64,000 nt of DNA from the NCBI RefSeq assembly GCF_002865605.1, contig NZ_CP025583.1, positions 2,708,501 through 2,772,500 on the forward strand, given 5' to 3'. The stretch comes from Paracoccus jeotgali. Its GTDB lineage: Bacteria; Pseudomonadota; Alphaproteobacteria; Rhodobacterales; Rhodobacteraceae. The notes beneath the pieces were generated by a model, which ran no database searches, was not told the DNA's origin, and worked only from the letters and a program-made list of their open reading frames with translations. Made by a program: the position numbers and the translations under genes. Shown here piece after piece: positions 26,416-35,399 of the stretch (the first letter of the stretch is position 1; each line of letters starts with the position of its first letter).

Positions 26416-28421
26416 CCGCCGACGCCTTCGGTTTTGTCGAGTGGTTCCGCCCCGGCGAGCATGAGCGTGTCGAGACCGTCCTGACCCAGATGCGCGCGAC
26501 CGGCGCCACCTATCTGCGCACGCATCTGTCCTGGGCCGAATATCACGCGCCGGGGGGCGAGGCCTGGTATGACTGGCTGCTGCCCCGGCTGGGTCGCGAG
26601 ATCGACCTGCTGCCCTGCGTCCACTATACCCCGCCCTCGCTGTCGCGGACCGGTCGCGCCTCTGGCCCGCCCTGGGATCTGAAATCCTACGCCGATTTCC
26701 TCGACATGATCATGACCCGACATGGCGAGCATTTCACCCATATCGAACTGTGGAACGAGCCCAACAACCTGCTCGACTGGGACTGGCGGATCGACCGCGA
26801 TCACCAGCTGTTCTGCGAGATGGTCGGGGGCGCCGCGCATTGGATCAACCAGCGCGGCTGGAAGGCGGTTCTGGGCGGCCCCTGCCCCTTTGACCCGGTC
26901 TGGCTGGACCTGATGGGCCAGCGCGGCCTGCTGGCCGAGATGGCCGCCGTGGGCCTGCACGGCTTTCCGGGCACCTGGGACAGCGAGGAAGGGTCGTGGC
27001 ATGGCTGGCAGGCGGTGCTGGACGAGACCCGCGAGATCCTGAACCGCTATAACCCGCAGGCCGAGATCTGGCTGACCGAGACCGGCTATTCCACCTGGCG
27101 GCGCGACGAGGCCGAGCAGTTGCGGCGCTTTGTCGATGCGCTCGATGCCGGGGCGGACCGGATGTACTGGTATGGCTGGGCCGACCTGCCGGACGATATC
27201 GCGGTGCAGGAAGGGCTGTGGTTCGATCTGCGCCACTATCACATGGGCGCCGTCGATGCGCGTGGCCGGCCCAAGCTGCTGGCCCGGCTGCTGACCGCGG
27301 GCGGGGTGGACCGGGTGCGCGAGGTGACGCGCCTTGCCGCGCCGGGGCTGTCGGGTGCGGTCAAGCCCGTCGTCATCACCGGCGGCAGCGGCTTTATCGG
27401 CAGCAATCTGGCCGACAATCTGCTGGCCGAGGGGCGCGAGGTGATCGTCTATGACAACCTCTCGCGGCCCGGCGTGGAACAGAACCTGCATTGGCTGGCC
27501 GAGCGTCATGGCGCGCGGCTGCATCCGGTGCCGGCCGATCTGGCCGACATGACCTCGCTGCGGGCTGCGGTGCGCGATGCCGACAGCGTCGTGCATCTGG
27601 CGGCGCAGACGGCGGTGACGACCAGCCTGACCGACCCGCTGCAGGATTTCGAGATCAACGCCCGCGGCACGCTTAACCTGCTCGAGGCCGTGCGCGCCAC
27701 CGGCCGCCGCGTGCCGGTGCTGTTTGCCAGCACCAACAAAGTTTACGGTGCGCTGGAAGACGTGGCCATGGCCGAGCATGACGACCGCCATCTGCCCGAG
27801 GACCGCGACCTGCGCGACAACGGCATCGGCGAGGGCCGCCCGCTGGATTTCTGCACGCCCTATGGCTGCTCGAAAGGCGTGGCCGACCAGTATGTGCTGG
27901 ACTACGCCAAATCCTATGGCATCCCGGCGGCGGTGCTGCGGATGAGCTGCATCTATGGCCCGCGCCAGTTCGGGACCGAGGATCAGGGCTGGGTCGCGCA
28001 TTTCCTGATCCGCGCGCTGGAGGGCCGCGAGATCTCGATCTATGGCGACGGCAAGCAGGTGCGCGACGTGCTGCATGTCGATGACTGCGTGGCCGCCTAT
28101 CGCGGGGTGCTGGACAATATCGACGCGCTCAGCGGCATGGCCTTCAACCTCGGCGGCGGGCCGCGCAACGCGGTCAGCCTGAACGCGGTGCTGGATCAGA
28201 TCGCGCGCCTGACCGGACAGCCCTGCGACGTCAGTCGCCATGACTGGCGGCAGGGCGATCAGCTGTGGTTCGTGGCCGATACCGGGCTGCTGCAAAGCCG
28301 TGTTGGCTGGCAGCCGCGCATCGGCTGGCAAGAGGGTCTGGGCCAGCTCGCCGACTGGCTGCGCCAGAACCGCAGCTTTCCCGCGAAAACGGCGGCAGAG
28401 CGGCGGGCGATGGCCTCATGA
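26412..28421 (+). CDS. Bifunctional fusion: clan GH-A glycoside hydrolase-like domain plus NAD-dependent sugar epimerase
   Basis: 669 residues in one open frame. Residues about 1-300 form a (beta/alpha)8 glycosidase-like domain: ELWNEPNN at ~112-119 (Glu116 as acid/base) and WLTETGYS at ~220-226 (Glu223 as nucleophile), the GH-A pattern. After a linker (~300-318), residues 319-669 form an extended-SDR enzyme with GGSGFIGS (324-331), ASTNKVYG and YGCSK, and IYGPRQFGTEDQGWVAHF as in CDP-paratose epimerase-like enzymes. Cytosolic: no signal peptide. Overlaps both neighbours by 4 bases. Confidence 0.85.
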   Translation: MTADAFGFVEWFRPGEHERVETVLTQMRATGATYLRTHLSWAEYHAPGGEAWYDWLLPRLGREIDLLPCVHYTPPSLSRTGRASGPPWDLKSYADFLDMIMTRHGEHFTHIELWNEPNNLLDWDWRIDRDHQLFCEMVGGAAHWINQRGWKAVLGGPCPFDPVWLDLMGQRGLLAEMAAVGLHGFPGTWDSEEGSWHGWQAVLDETREILNRYNPQAEIWLTETGYSTWRRDEAEQLRRFVDALDAGADRMYWYGWADLPDDIAVQEGLWFDLRHYHMGAVDARGRPKLLARLLTAGGVDRVREVTRLAAPGLSGAVKPVVITGGSGFIGSNLADNLLAEGREVIVYDNLSRPGVEQNLHWLAERHGARLHPVPADLADMTSLRAAVRDADSVVHLAAQTAVTTSLTDPLQDFEINARGTLNLLEAVRATGRRVPVLFASTNKVYGALEDVAMAEHDDRHLPEDRDLRDNGIGEGRPLDFCTPYGCSKGVADQYVLDYAKSYGIPAAVLRMSCIYGPRQFGTEDQGWVAHFLIRALEGREISIYGDGKQVRDVLHVDDCVAAYRGVLDNIDALSGMAFNLGGGPRNAVSLNAVLDQIARLTGQPCDVSRHDWRQGDQLWFVADTGLLQSRVGWQPRIGWQEGLGQLADWLRQNRSFPAKTAAERRAMAS

Positions 28422-29506
28422 CACGGGTGCTGATGACACTCGACGCCGTGGGCGGGGTCTGGCGCTATGCGCTGGACCTGGCGCGCGGGCTACGCGAGCG
28501 GGGTGACGAGGTGGTGTTTGCCGGCTTCGGCCCGCCGCCCAGCCCGGCTCAGCGGGACGAGGCCGAGGCGGTCGGCGTCCTCGACTGGGGCCGCGCGCCG
28601 CTGGAATGGATGGTCGCGGACGCCGCGGGATTGGCCGATGTGCCGCGCGAGATCGCCGCGATGGCCCGGCGCCACCGGGCGGAATTGCTGCATCTGAACC
28701 TGCCCGGACAGGCGGCGGGGCTGGATCTGGACCTGCCCATCGTCGCCGTCTCTCATTCCTGCGTGGCGACGTGGTTTGGCGCGGTCCGGGGCAGCGCGTT
28801 GCCGCCGGACTGGGCGTGGCAGGCGCGGCTGGCGCGGGCGGGTTTCGACGCCGCCGATGCGGTCGTCGCGCCCTCGCGCGCCCATGCTGATGCCCTGACC
28901 GCGTGCTATGGACCCATCGACCGGCTGCAGGTGGTGCATAACGCCAGCAACGCCCCCGCCATCCGCCTGCCGCAGCGCCCCATCGTGGCCGCCGCCGGGC
29001 GCTGGTGGGATGAGGGCAAGGACGCAGCAACACCGGACCTTGCCGCAGCCGAAATCCGCTGGCCGGTCCACATGGCCGGCCCGACCCGCGGCGACAATGG
29101 TGCGCAGGTGACGCTGCACCACGCCACGGCGCTGGGGTCGCTGCCCCATGCGGACACGCTGGCGCTGGTGCAGGGCGCGGGCATCTTCGTCTCGCCCTCG
29201 ATCTATGAACCCTTTGGCCTCGCCGTGGCCGAGGCGGCGCGCGCCGCCGTGCCGCTGGTGCTGAGCGACATCCCCACCTATCGCGAGCTTTGGGGCGGGG
29301 CGGCGCTGTTCTTTGCCCCCCGCGACGCCGCAGCGCTGGCGGCGGCGGTCAGCCGGCTGATCGACGATCCCGCCCTGCGCGCCCGCATGGGGCAGGCGGC
29401 GCAGGACCGGGCCGCACGCTATTCGCTGGCCGCGCAGGTTCACGCCCTGGCCGCAATTCACGACCGGCTGCGTGCGGAACACGCCGCCGGGGCAGAGGTT
29501 CACTGA
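28418..29506 (+). CDS. GT4-family glycosyltransferase
   Basis: 362 residues with a GT-B fold: N-terminal TLDAVGGVWRYALDLARGL, then VAPSRAHADAL and, in the donor domain, PSIYEPFGLAVAEAARAAVP (the EPFGLxxxE motif that binds the nucleotide-sugar). Retaining transferase acting on a cytoplasmic glycan intermediate. The ATG at 28418 overlaps the upstream stop by 4 bases; a 1-base gap separates it from the next gene. Confidence 0.9.
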   Translation: MTRVLMTLDAVGGVWRYALDLARGLRERGDEVVFAGFGPPPSPAQRDEAEAVGVLDWGRAPLEWMVADAAGLADVPREIAAMARRHRAELLHLNLPGQAAGLDLDLPIVAVSHSCVATWFGAVRGSALPPDWAWQARLARAGFDAADAVVAPSRAHADALTACYGPIDRLQVVHNASNAPAIRLPQRPIVAAAGRWWDEGKDAATPDLAAAEIRWPVHMAGPTRGDNGAQVTLHHATALGSLPHADTLALVQGAGIFVSPSIYEPFGLAVAEAARAAVPLVLSDIPTYRELWGGAALFFAPRDAAALAAAVSRLIDDPALRARMGQAAQDRAARYSLAAQVHALAAIHDRLRAEHAAGAEVH

Positions 29507-29507
29507 C

Positions 29508-30617
29508 ATGCGCTTTGTCCTCTACACTCATTCCCTCATCTCGGACTGGAACCACGGCAACGCGCATTTCCTGCGCGGCGTGATGCGCGAATTGCAGCAT
29601 CTGGGACATCAGGCGCAGGCGCTCGAGCCCGAGCAGTCGTGGTCGCGCGACAACCTGATCGCCGAACAGGGCGAAGGCGCCATCGAGGCCTTTCACCGCG
29701 CCTTTCCGACGCTGCAGACCCGCCGCTATGACGCCGATACCCGGCATCAGGAGCTGCTGGACGGTGCCGATGTGGTGGTGGTGCATGAATGGACCGACCC
29801 GGCGCTGATCGCCGAACTGGGCGCGCTGCGCCGGGATGGCGCGCGCTTCACGCTGCTGTTTCACGACACCCATCACCGCGCCGTCAGCGCCGAGGGCGAG
29901 ATCGGCGCGCTGGATCTATCGAATTACGACGGCATCCTCGCCTTTGGTGAAACCCTGCGCGAACGCTATCTGCGCGCGGGCTGGGGGCGGCAGGTGTTCA
30001 CTTGGCACGAGGCGGCGGATGTGGCGCTGTTCCACCCGCTCGAGCAAGAGCCGCAGGCCGATCTGGTCTGGATCGGCAATTGGGGCGACGGCGAACGCAG
30101 CGCCGAACTGGCCGAGTTCCTGATCCAGCCGGTGGCGGCGCTGGGGCTGTCGGCCAATATCCGCGGCGTGCGCTATCCCGAAGAGGCGCTGGCCCGGCTG
30201 CATCAGGCCGGCATCGCCTATGGCGGCTGGATCGCCAATTCCGATGTGCCGCGCGAATTCGCCCGCCACCGCGTCACCGTCCACGTGCCGCGCGCGCCCT
30301 ATGTTCAGGCGCTGCCCGGCATCCCCACCATCCGCATGTTCGAGGCGCTCGCCTGCGGCATTCCGCTGGTCAGCGCGCCCTGGGATGATTGCGAGGGGCT
30401 GTTCCGCCCCGGCACCGACCATCTGCGCGCCGGCAACGGGACAGAGATGCGCGAACATCTGTCCTCGCTGATCCACGAACCGGCCAAGCGCCGCGAGATC
30501 GCCGCCGCCGGGCTGGAGACGATCCAGTCCCGCCACACCTGCCGCCACCGCGCCCAAGAGCTGCTGTCGATCCTAGCCCAGCTCGGCATCCCCGCGCAGA
30601 CGGAGAATATCGCATGA
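29508..30617 (+). CDS. CgeB-like glycosyltransferase (first of three)
   Basis: 369 residues, no signal or membrane segment. HSLISDWNHGNAHFLRGVMREL and the C-terminal PGIPTIRMFEALACGIPLVSAPWDDCEGLFRPG fit the Glyco_trans_1_2/CgeB family, which is GT-B but lacks the EPFG motif. It shares layout with the two genes that follow, so the three may be ancient paralogues. Overlaps the next gene by 4 bases. Confidence 0.78.
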   Translation: MRFVLYTHSLISDWNHGNAHFLRGVMRELQHLGHQAQALEPEQSWSRDNLIAEQGEGAIEAFHRAFPTLQTRRYDADTRHQELLDGADVVVVHEWTDPALIAELGALRRDGARFTLLFHDTHHRAVSAEGEIGALDLSNYDGILAFGETLRERYLRAGWGRQVFTWHEAADVALFHPLEQEPQADLVWIGNWGDGERSAELAEFLIQPVAALGLSANIRGVRYPEEALARLHQAGIAYGGWIANSDVPREFARHRVTVHVPRAPYVQALPGIPTIRMFEALACGIPLVSAPWDDCEGLFRPGTDHLRAGNGTEMREHLSSLIHEPAKRREIAAAGLETIQSRHTCRHRAQELLSILAQLGIPAQTENIA

Positions 30618-31705
30618 CCAAGATCGCCTTTTATGGCTCCAGCCTGCTATCCGCCTATTGGAACGGCGCGGCGACCTATTATCGCGGCATCCTGCGGGCG
30701 CTGGCGGCGCGCGGTTATGACATCACCTTCTACGAACCCGACGTCCACGACCGGCAGCAGAACCGCGACATCGACCCGCCCGACTGGGCCCGCGTCGTGG
30801 TCTATGACGGCACCGTCCCCGCCCTGCGCGACGCGGCCGCCAAGGCCGCCACCGCCGATATCGTGGTCAAGGCCAGCGGCGTCGGCTTTCAGGACGACCT
30901 ACTGCTGACCGAGGTGGTGGCGGCCGCCCGCCCCGATGCCCTGCGCATCTTCTGGGACGTGGACGCCCCCGCGACGCTGGCCGAACTGCACGCATCCCCG
31001 GATCATCCGCTGCGCGCGGCGCTGCCGGACCTCGATCTGGTGCTGACCTATGGCGGCGGGCAGCCGGTCATCGGCGCCTATCGGGCGCTCGGCGCGCGCG
31101 ACTGCGTGCCGGTCTATAACGCGCTCGACCCCGACACCCACCACCCGGTGCCGCCCGAGCCGCGCTTTGCCTGCGACATGGCATTTCTGGGCAACCGCCT
31201 GCCCGACCGCGAGGCGCGGGTCGCGGCGTGGTTCTTTGCCCCCGCCGCCGCCTGCCCCGAGGCGCGCTTTCTGCTGGGCGGGTCGGGCTGGCAGGGGCAC
31301 GGGATGCCGGACAATGTCCGCGCGCTTGGCCATGTGCCGACGCGCGATCACAACGCGCTGAACGCCAGCGCCCGGATGGTGCTGAACATCGCCCGCGACA
31401 GCATGGCCGAAACCGGCTTTTCCCCCGCCACCCGCGTCTTCGAGGCCGCCGGCGCCGGCGCCTGCATCGTCACCGACGCCTGGAAAGGGGTCGAGATGTT
31501 CCTGGAACCCGGCGAGGAGATCCTCGTCGCCCGCGACGGGCAGGACGTGGCCGATTTCGTGGCCCAGATCCTGCCGCCGGAGGCAGAGCGGATCGGCCGC
31601 AACGCGCTGGCGCGGGTGCTGAACGAACACACCTATACCCACCGCGCCGCGCTGGCGGACGATCTGTTCCGCGCCCGGCTGGCGGCGGCGAGGGAAACCG
31701 CATGA
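30614..31705 (+). CDS. CgeB-like glycosyltransferase (second of three)
   Basis: 363 residues. FYGSSLLSAYWNGAATYYRGI at the N-terminus and FSPATRVFEAAGAGACIVTDAWKGVEMFLEPGEEILVA at the C-terminus match the CgeB-type pattern. Length is nearly the same as the next gene (363 residues), and both share the WNG/WGNG..TYxRxLLR and SPxxRxFEAxAxACxxxxD motifs. Overlaps both neighbours by 4 bases. Confidence 0.8.
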   Translation: MTKIAFYGSSLLSAYWNGAATYYRGILRALAARGYDITFYEPDVHDRQQNRDIDPPDWARVVVYDGTVPALRDAAAKAATADIVVKASGVGFQDDLLLTEVVAAARPDALRIFWDVDAPATLAELHASPDHPLRAALPDLDLVLTYGGGQPVIGAYRALGARDCVPVYNALDPDTHHPVPPEPRFACDMAFLGNRLPDREARVAAWFFAPAAACPEARFLLGGSGWQGHGMPDNVRALGHVPTRDHNALNASARMVLNIARDSMAETGFSPATRVFEAAGAGACIVTDAWKGVEMFLEPGEEILVARDGQDVADFVAQILPPEAERIGRNALARVLNEHTYTHRAALADDLFRARLAAARETA

Positions 31706-32793
31706 CGGCGCCGCTGGACATCGTGATTCTGGGCCTCTCGCTCAGCTCGTCCTGGGGCAATGGCCACGCCACCACCTATCGCGCCCTGCTGCGCGGGCTG
31801 GCCGAGGAAGGCCACAAGGTGCTGTTTCTGGAACGCGACGTCCCGTGGTACGCCCCCCACCGCGACCTGCCTGACCCGGATTTCTGCGAGTTGCAGCTTT
31901 ACGACGACCCGGCCGCCATGCTGGACCGTTACCGCGACCGGCTGACTCGCGCCGATGTGGTGATCGTCGGGTCCTATGTGCCGGACGGGGTGCAGATCAT
32001 CGACGCGCTGCACGCGCTGAACCCGCGGCTTTTGTGCTTTTACGACATCGACACGCCGGTGACGCTGGACCGGCTGGATCAGGGCGACGAGGAATATCTG
32101 GCCGCGCGTCAGGTCGGTCTTTTCGATATCTATTTCTCATTCTCGGGCGGCGCGGTGCTGCAGCATCTGGAACAGCAGCGCGGCGCGCGCCGGGCCGAGG
32201 CGTTGTATTGCGCCGTCGATGCGGATCGCTATGGCCCGATGGACCTGCCCCAGAAATGGGATCTCGGCTATCTCGGCACCTACAGCCCCGACCGCCAGCC
32301 GACGCTGGAATCGTTGCTGCTGGAACCGGCGCGCCTGCTGCCCGACCGCCGCTTTGTCGTCGCCGGGCCGCAATATCCAGACGACATCGACTGGCCCGCA
32401 AATGTCGAACGGATCGAGCATCTGCCCCCGGCGCAGCATGTGGCCTTCTACAACGCGCAGGCGTTCACCCTGAACGTCACCCGCGCCGCCATGCGCCGCA
32501 TGGGCTGGTCCCCCAGCGTGCGCCTGTTCGAGGCCGGCGCCTGCGCCACCCCCATCATCAGCGACGACTGGCGCGGGCTGAATGAGCTGTTTCCCGACGG
32601 CGAGGCCATTGTCATCGCGCAGGACACGCAGGACGTGGTCGCGGTGCTGACCGGGCTGACCGATCCCGCCCGCCGGGCGTTGGGAGAGAATGCGCGCCGT
32701 CGCGTGCTGGCCGGGCATACCGGCCGGGCGCGGGCGCGTGAACTGGCGCGCGTGCTGCACGGCGCGCGCGCAGACAGAATGGAGCGGACGTAA
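31702..32793 (+). CDS. CgeB-like glycosyltransferase (third of three)
   Basis: 363 residues. [44 protein letters not shown], and the C-terminal [37 protein letters not shown] match the second CgeB-like gene at equal spacing. Predicted cytoplasmic retaining transferase. Overlaps the gene before by 4 bases; 19 bases separate it from the UDP-xylose synthase, which has its own strong SD. Confidence 0.8.
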   Translation: MTAPLDIVILGLSLSSSWGNGHATTYRALLRGLAEEGHKVLFLERDVPWYAPHRDLPDPDFCELQLYDDPAAMLDRYRDRLTRADVVIVGSYVPDGVQIIDALHALNPRLLCFYDIDTPVTLDRLDQGDEEYLAARQVGLFDIYFSFSGGAVLQHLEQQRGARRAEALYCAVDADRYGPMDLPQKWDLGYLGTYSPDRQPTLESLLLEPARLLPDRRFVVAGPQYPDDIDWPANVERIEHLPPAQHVAFYNAQAFTLNVTRAAMRRMGWSPSVRLFEAGACATPIISDDWRGLNELFPDGEAIVIAQDTQDVVAVLTGLTDPARRALGENARRRVLAGHTGRARARELARVLHGARADRMERT

Positions 32794-32812
32794 CCCAAAC
32801 AGGAGAGCGGCG

Positions 32813-33829
32813 ATGAACATCAGACCCGAAACACCCGCGAAGAACACCATCCTCGTCGCCGGCGGCGCCGGTTTCGTCGGCTCGCATCTGTGCGAGGCGC
32901 TGCTGGAACAGGGGCACCGCGTCCTGTGCCTCGACAGCTTCGCCACCGGGCGAGAGGACAACATCCTGCCGCTGTGCAGCTATGACGATTTCCGCATGGT
33001 GCGCGGCGATGTGCGCGCAAGGCTCGACCTGCGCGAAACGGTGGACCGGGTCTATAACCTCGCCAGCCCCGCCTCGCCGCCGCAGTATCAGGCGGACCCC
33101 ATCCACACCATGCTGACCAATGTGCAGGGCACCGCGCATCTGCTGGATCTGGCCCGCGATCACGGCGCGCGTTTCCTGCAGGCCTCGACCAGCGAGGTTT
33201 ATGGCGACCCCGAGGTGCACCCGCAGCCCGAAACCTATCCCGGCCGCGTCAACTGCACCGGCCCCCGCGCCTGCTATGACGAGGGCAAGCGCGCCGCCGA
33301 GGCGCTGTGTTTCGACCATGCCCGCGCCGGGCTGGACGTGCGCGTGGCGCGGATCTTCAACACCTACGGCCCGCGGATGCGTCCCGATGACGGGCGCGTG
33401 GTGTCGAATTTCCTCGTCCAAGCGCTGCGCGGGCAGGACATCACCATCTACGGCAAGGGCCAGCAGACCCGGTCCTTCTGCTATGTCTCGGATCTGGTGG
33501 CCGGCCTGATCGCGCTGATGGAGGTGCCGACGGCGCCGAAGACCGCCATCAACCTCGGCAACCCGGAAGAGTTCACCATTCTCGAATTGGCGCAGCAGGT
33601 GCAGGCGCTGGTGCCCGGCGACGTGGATCTGGTGTTCCGCCCGCTGCCCACCGATGATCCCCAGCGGCGCTGCCCCGACATCTCGCGCGCGCGCGAATTG
33701 CTGGGCTGGGCCCCCAAGGTGTCGCTGGATCAGGGGCTGCCGCAGACCGCCGCCTGGTTCGCGGCAGCCGTCGGCGCCAAGCGCAGCCCCCAGGGCGCCG
33801 ATGCGCCGCTGTCGCAGGTGCCGGGCTGA
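32813..33829 (+). CDS. UDP-glucuronate decarboxylase (UDP-xylose synthase)
   Basis: 338 residues. GGAGFVGS (17-24) binds NAD, STSEVYG and YDEGKR hold the catalytic Ser/Thr, Tyr and Lys, and [21 protein letters not shown] is the signature of the UXS family. It converts UDP-glucuronate to UDP-xylose in the cytoplasm, suggesting xylose in the glycan. AGGAGAG at 32801-32807 precedes the ATG. Its stop overlaps the methyltransferase ATG by 1 base. Confidence 0.92.
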   Translation: MNIRPETPAKNTILVAGGAGFVGSHLCEALLEQGHRVLCLDSFATGREDNILPLCSYDDFRMVRGDVRARLDLRETVDRVYNLASPASPPQYQADPIHTMLTNVQGTAHLLDLARDHGARFLQASTSEVYGDPEVHPQPETYPGRVNCTGPRACYDEGKRAAEALCFDHARAGLDVRVARIFNTYGPRMRPDDGRVVSNFLVQALRGQDITIYGKGQQTRSFCYVSDLVAGLIALMEVPTAPKTAINLGNPEEFTILELAQQVQALVPGDVDLVFRPLPTDDPQRRCPDISRARELLGWAPKVSLDQGLPQTAAWFAAAVGAKRSPQGADAPLSQVPG

Positions 33830-34572
33830 TGGACGGGCGCGACGACCTCTCTCGCCAGATCGAGGCGCTGGGCCCGTGGTTCCACAACCTGCGCATCAAC
33901 GGCATCCAGACCGCGCCCGACCATTTTCTGGGCGACTACCCCAGCTTCAAATGGCAGGGCTTCCGCCATGTGCTGCCCGAGGATCTAAGCGGCCAAAGCG
34001 TGCTGGATATTGGCTGCAATGCCGGCTTCTATGCGCTCGAAATGGCCCGGCGCGGCGCGGCCGAGGTGGTGGCGGTGGATTCCGACCCCCATTACCTGCG
34101 GCAGGCGCGCTTTGCCGCCGAACAGGCCGGCGCCGAGATCACCTTTCATCAGATGTCGGTCTATGATGTCGGCCGTCTCGGGCGGCGCTTCGATCTGGTG
34201 ATCTTCATGGGCGTCCTCTACCACCTGCGCCACCCGCTGCTGGCGCTGGACCTGCTGCACGAGCATGTCGTTGGCGACCAGATGCTGTTCCAATGCATGC
34301 AGCGCGGCGCGCAGGATGTCGCGACGCTGGAGGAGGATTACGACTTCAACGACGACACGCCCTTCCGTAAGGAGGCCGCCCCGCGCCTGCATTTCATCGA
34401 GCACCGCTTTGCCGGCGACCCGACCAACTGGTTCGTCCCCAACCGCGCCGCGACCGAGGCCATGCTGCGCAGTTCCGGCTTTGCCATCGAGGCCCATCCC
34501 GAACCCGAGGTCTATCTCTGCCGCCGCACCGACCGCCCCGCCGCGACCGACCCCCCGCCGCCCATCGCCTAG
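33829..34572 (+). CDS. SAM-dependent methyltransferase of glycan cluster
   Basis: 247 residues. The N-terminal signature ALGPWFHNLRINGIQTAPDH is followed by motif I VLDIGCNAGFYALEMARRGA, VVAVDSDPHYLRQA, and FDLVIFMGVLYHLRHPLLAL. This resembles a methyltransferase family I recall as TIGR04290 (name from memory), often placed in sugar clusters. It probably methylates a sugar or lipid-linked glycan. ATG directly after the UXS stop (shares one base). Confidence 0.78.
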   Translation: MDGRDDLSRQIEALGPWFHNLRINGIQTAPDHFLGDYPSFKWQGFRHVLPEDLSGQSVLDIGCNAGFYALEMARRGAAEVVAVDSDPHYLRQARFAAEQAGAEITFHQMSVYDVGRLGRRFDLVIFMGVLYHLRHPLLALDLLHEHVVGDQMLFQCMQRGAQDVATLEEDYDFNDDTPFRKEAAPRLHFIEHRFAGDPTNWFVPNRAATEAMLRSSGFAIEAHPEPEVYLCRRTDRPAATDPPPPIA

Positions 34573-34593
34573 ACCAGAACCCAGGAGAACCCG

Positions 34594-34863
34594 ATGACCA
34601 CATCCCAGACCACCACCGACCACGACACCATCCGCAAATGGGCCGAGGCCCGCAACGGCCACCCCGCCCGCGTCAAGGACACCGGCGACAAGGGCGGGCT
34701 GCTGCGCATCGACTTCAACGAGCCCGAGGAACGGCTGGAAGAAATCTCGTGGGACGAGTTCTTCCGCATCTTCGAGGAGAACAAGCTGGCCTTCCTGTAT
34801 CAGGACAAGCTGGAAGACGGCTCGACCAGCCGCTTCAACAAGCTGGTCGCGCGGGACGGTTGA
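34594..34863 (+). CDS. Small acidic conserved protein of the glycan operon
   Basis: 89 residues with DHDTIRKWAEARNGHPARVKDTGDKGGLLRI and LEEISWDEFFRIFEENKLAFLYQDKL. This family is widespread and sometimes mislabelled as 1,4-alpha-glucan branching enzyme; no catalytic motif is visible. An AGGAGA is at 34582-34587. It is last in the operon and may be expressed with it, but its function is unknown. Confidence 0.75.
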   Translation: MTTSQTTTDHDTIRKWAEARNGHPARVKDTGDKGGLLRIDFNEPEERLEEISWDEFFRIFEENKLAFLYQDKLEDGSTSRFNKLVARDG

Positions 34864-35243
34864 GGCGCCAGGCCACTAGATCGCGCCGAGGCGGCGGTCG
34901 GCGGTGATGCTAGCGCCGGAGGGTCTGGCACGCTCGGCGCTGGTGCCGCTGGTGCGAGTCTTAGCGTGGTTCACGGCGCCGCCAATTCTCGCCTCGCCAA
35001 GCGTGCCTGCGCATCGCTGAATAATCGAAACGCCCTCGACCCATCTCACCGGCAACCCCCCAACTCTTTCCCAGCATCGCAGGACAGGTTTGCCGCCGAA
35101 CCTGACCGCGCCGCACGATGCGTCTTTCAGCTCGTTATCTTCGTCCCTATCGCAAGATGACGCAGCGCCAGAGTCGGCCACGGACCGTCATCCGGCACAG
35201 GCTCGACCCCCCTGACCTCTCGCGCCCACACCATTAGCGCGAG

Positions 35244-35258
35244 ATGAGAAAACCTCAT
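35244..35258. promoter_or_regulatory. Palindromic operator copy 1 (ATGAG-N5-CTCAT) upstream of TRAP operon
   Basis: ATGAGAAAACCTCAT: 5-bp arms with 5-base centre and T-N11-A spacing of a LysR box. It differs at one base from the copy at 38867. It covers the position where the -35 of the TATAAT at 35271 would be, which suits an activator site. Confidence 0.6.
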
Positions 35259-35270
35259 CCGACTGTGAAT

Positions 35271-35276
35271 TATAAT
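35271..35276 (+). promoter_or_regulatory. -10 box of the TRAP operon
   Basis: A consensus TATAAT 13 bases after the palindrome and 124 bases before the dctP ATG. There is no good -35 at 17-base spacing (GAAAAC), as expected of a promoter needing activation. Confidence 0.45.
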
Positions 35277-35399
35277 TTCTGGCTGACTGCGGCAAATTGC
35301 CGCTAGCTGACCTACACAAGGTCTGTCATTCCCGCCCTGGGAGGAGCATCCAGCCTCGTCGGGACCAGATCTTCCAGCAGTGTTATAGGGGGGAAGTCA

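Larger units (their letters stand above)
34864..35399. other. Intergenic region between glycan operon and TRAP operon
   Basis: 536 bases. The first ~330 bases hold short ORFs on both strands with no recognisable protein, codon bias or SD; they may be decayed coding DNA. The last ~160 bases contain the regulatory elements of the TRAP operon (palindrome at 35244, TATAAT at 35271). Confidence 0.5.

Noticed and set aside
26148..28331. 727-codon minus-strand frame opposite the fusion gene
   Set aside because: Shadow of the coding strand, no motif and no SD.
34876..35181. Short ORFs on both strands in the gap after the glycan operon, considered as transposase remnants
   Set aside because: No transposase motif or flanking inverted repeats could be found, so left as intergenic.
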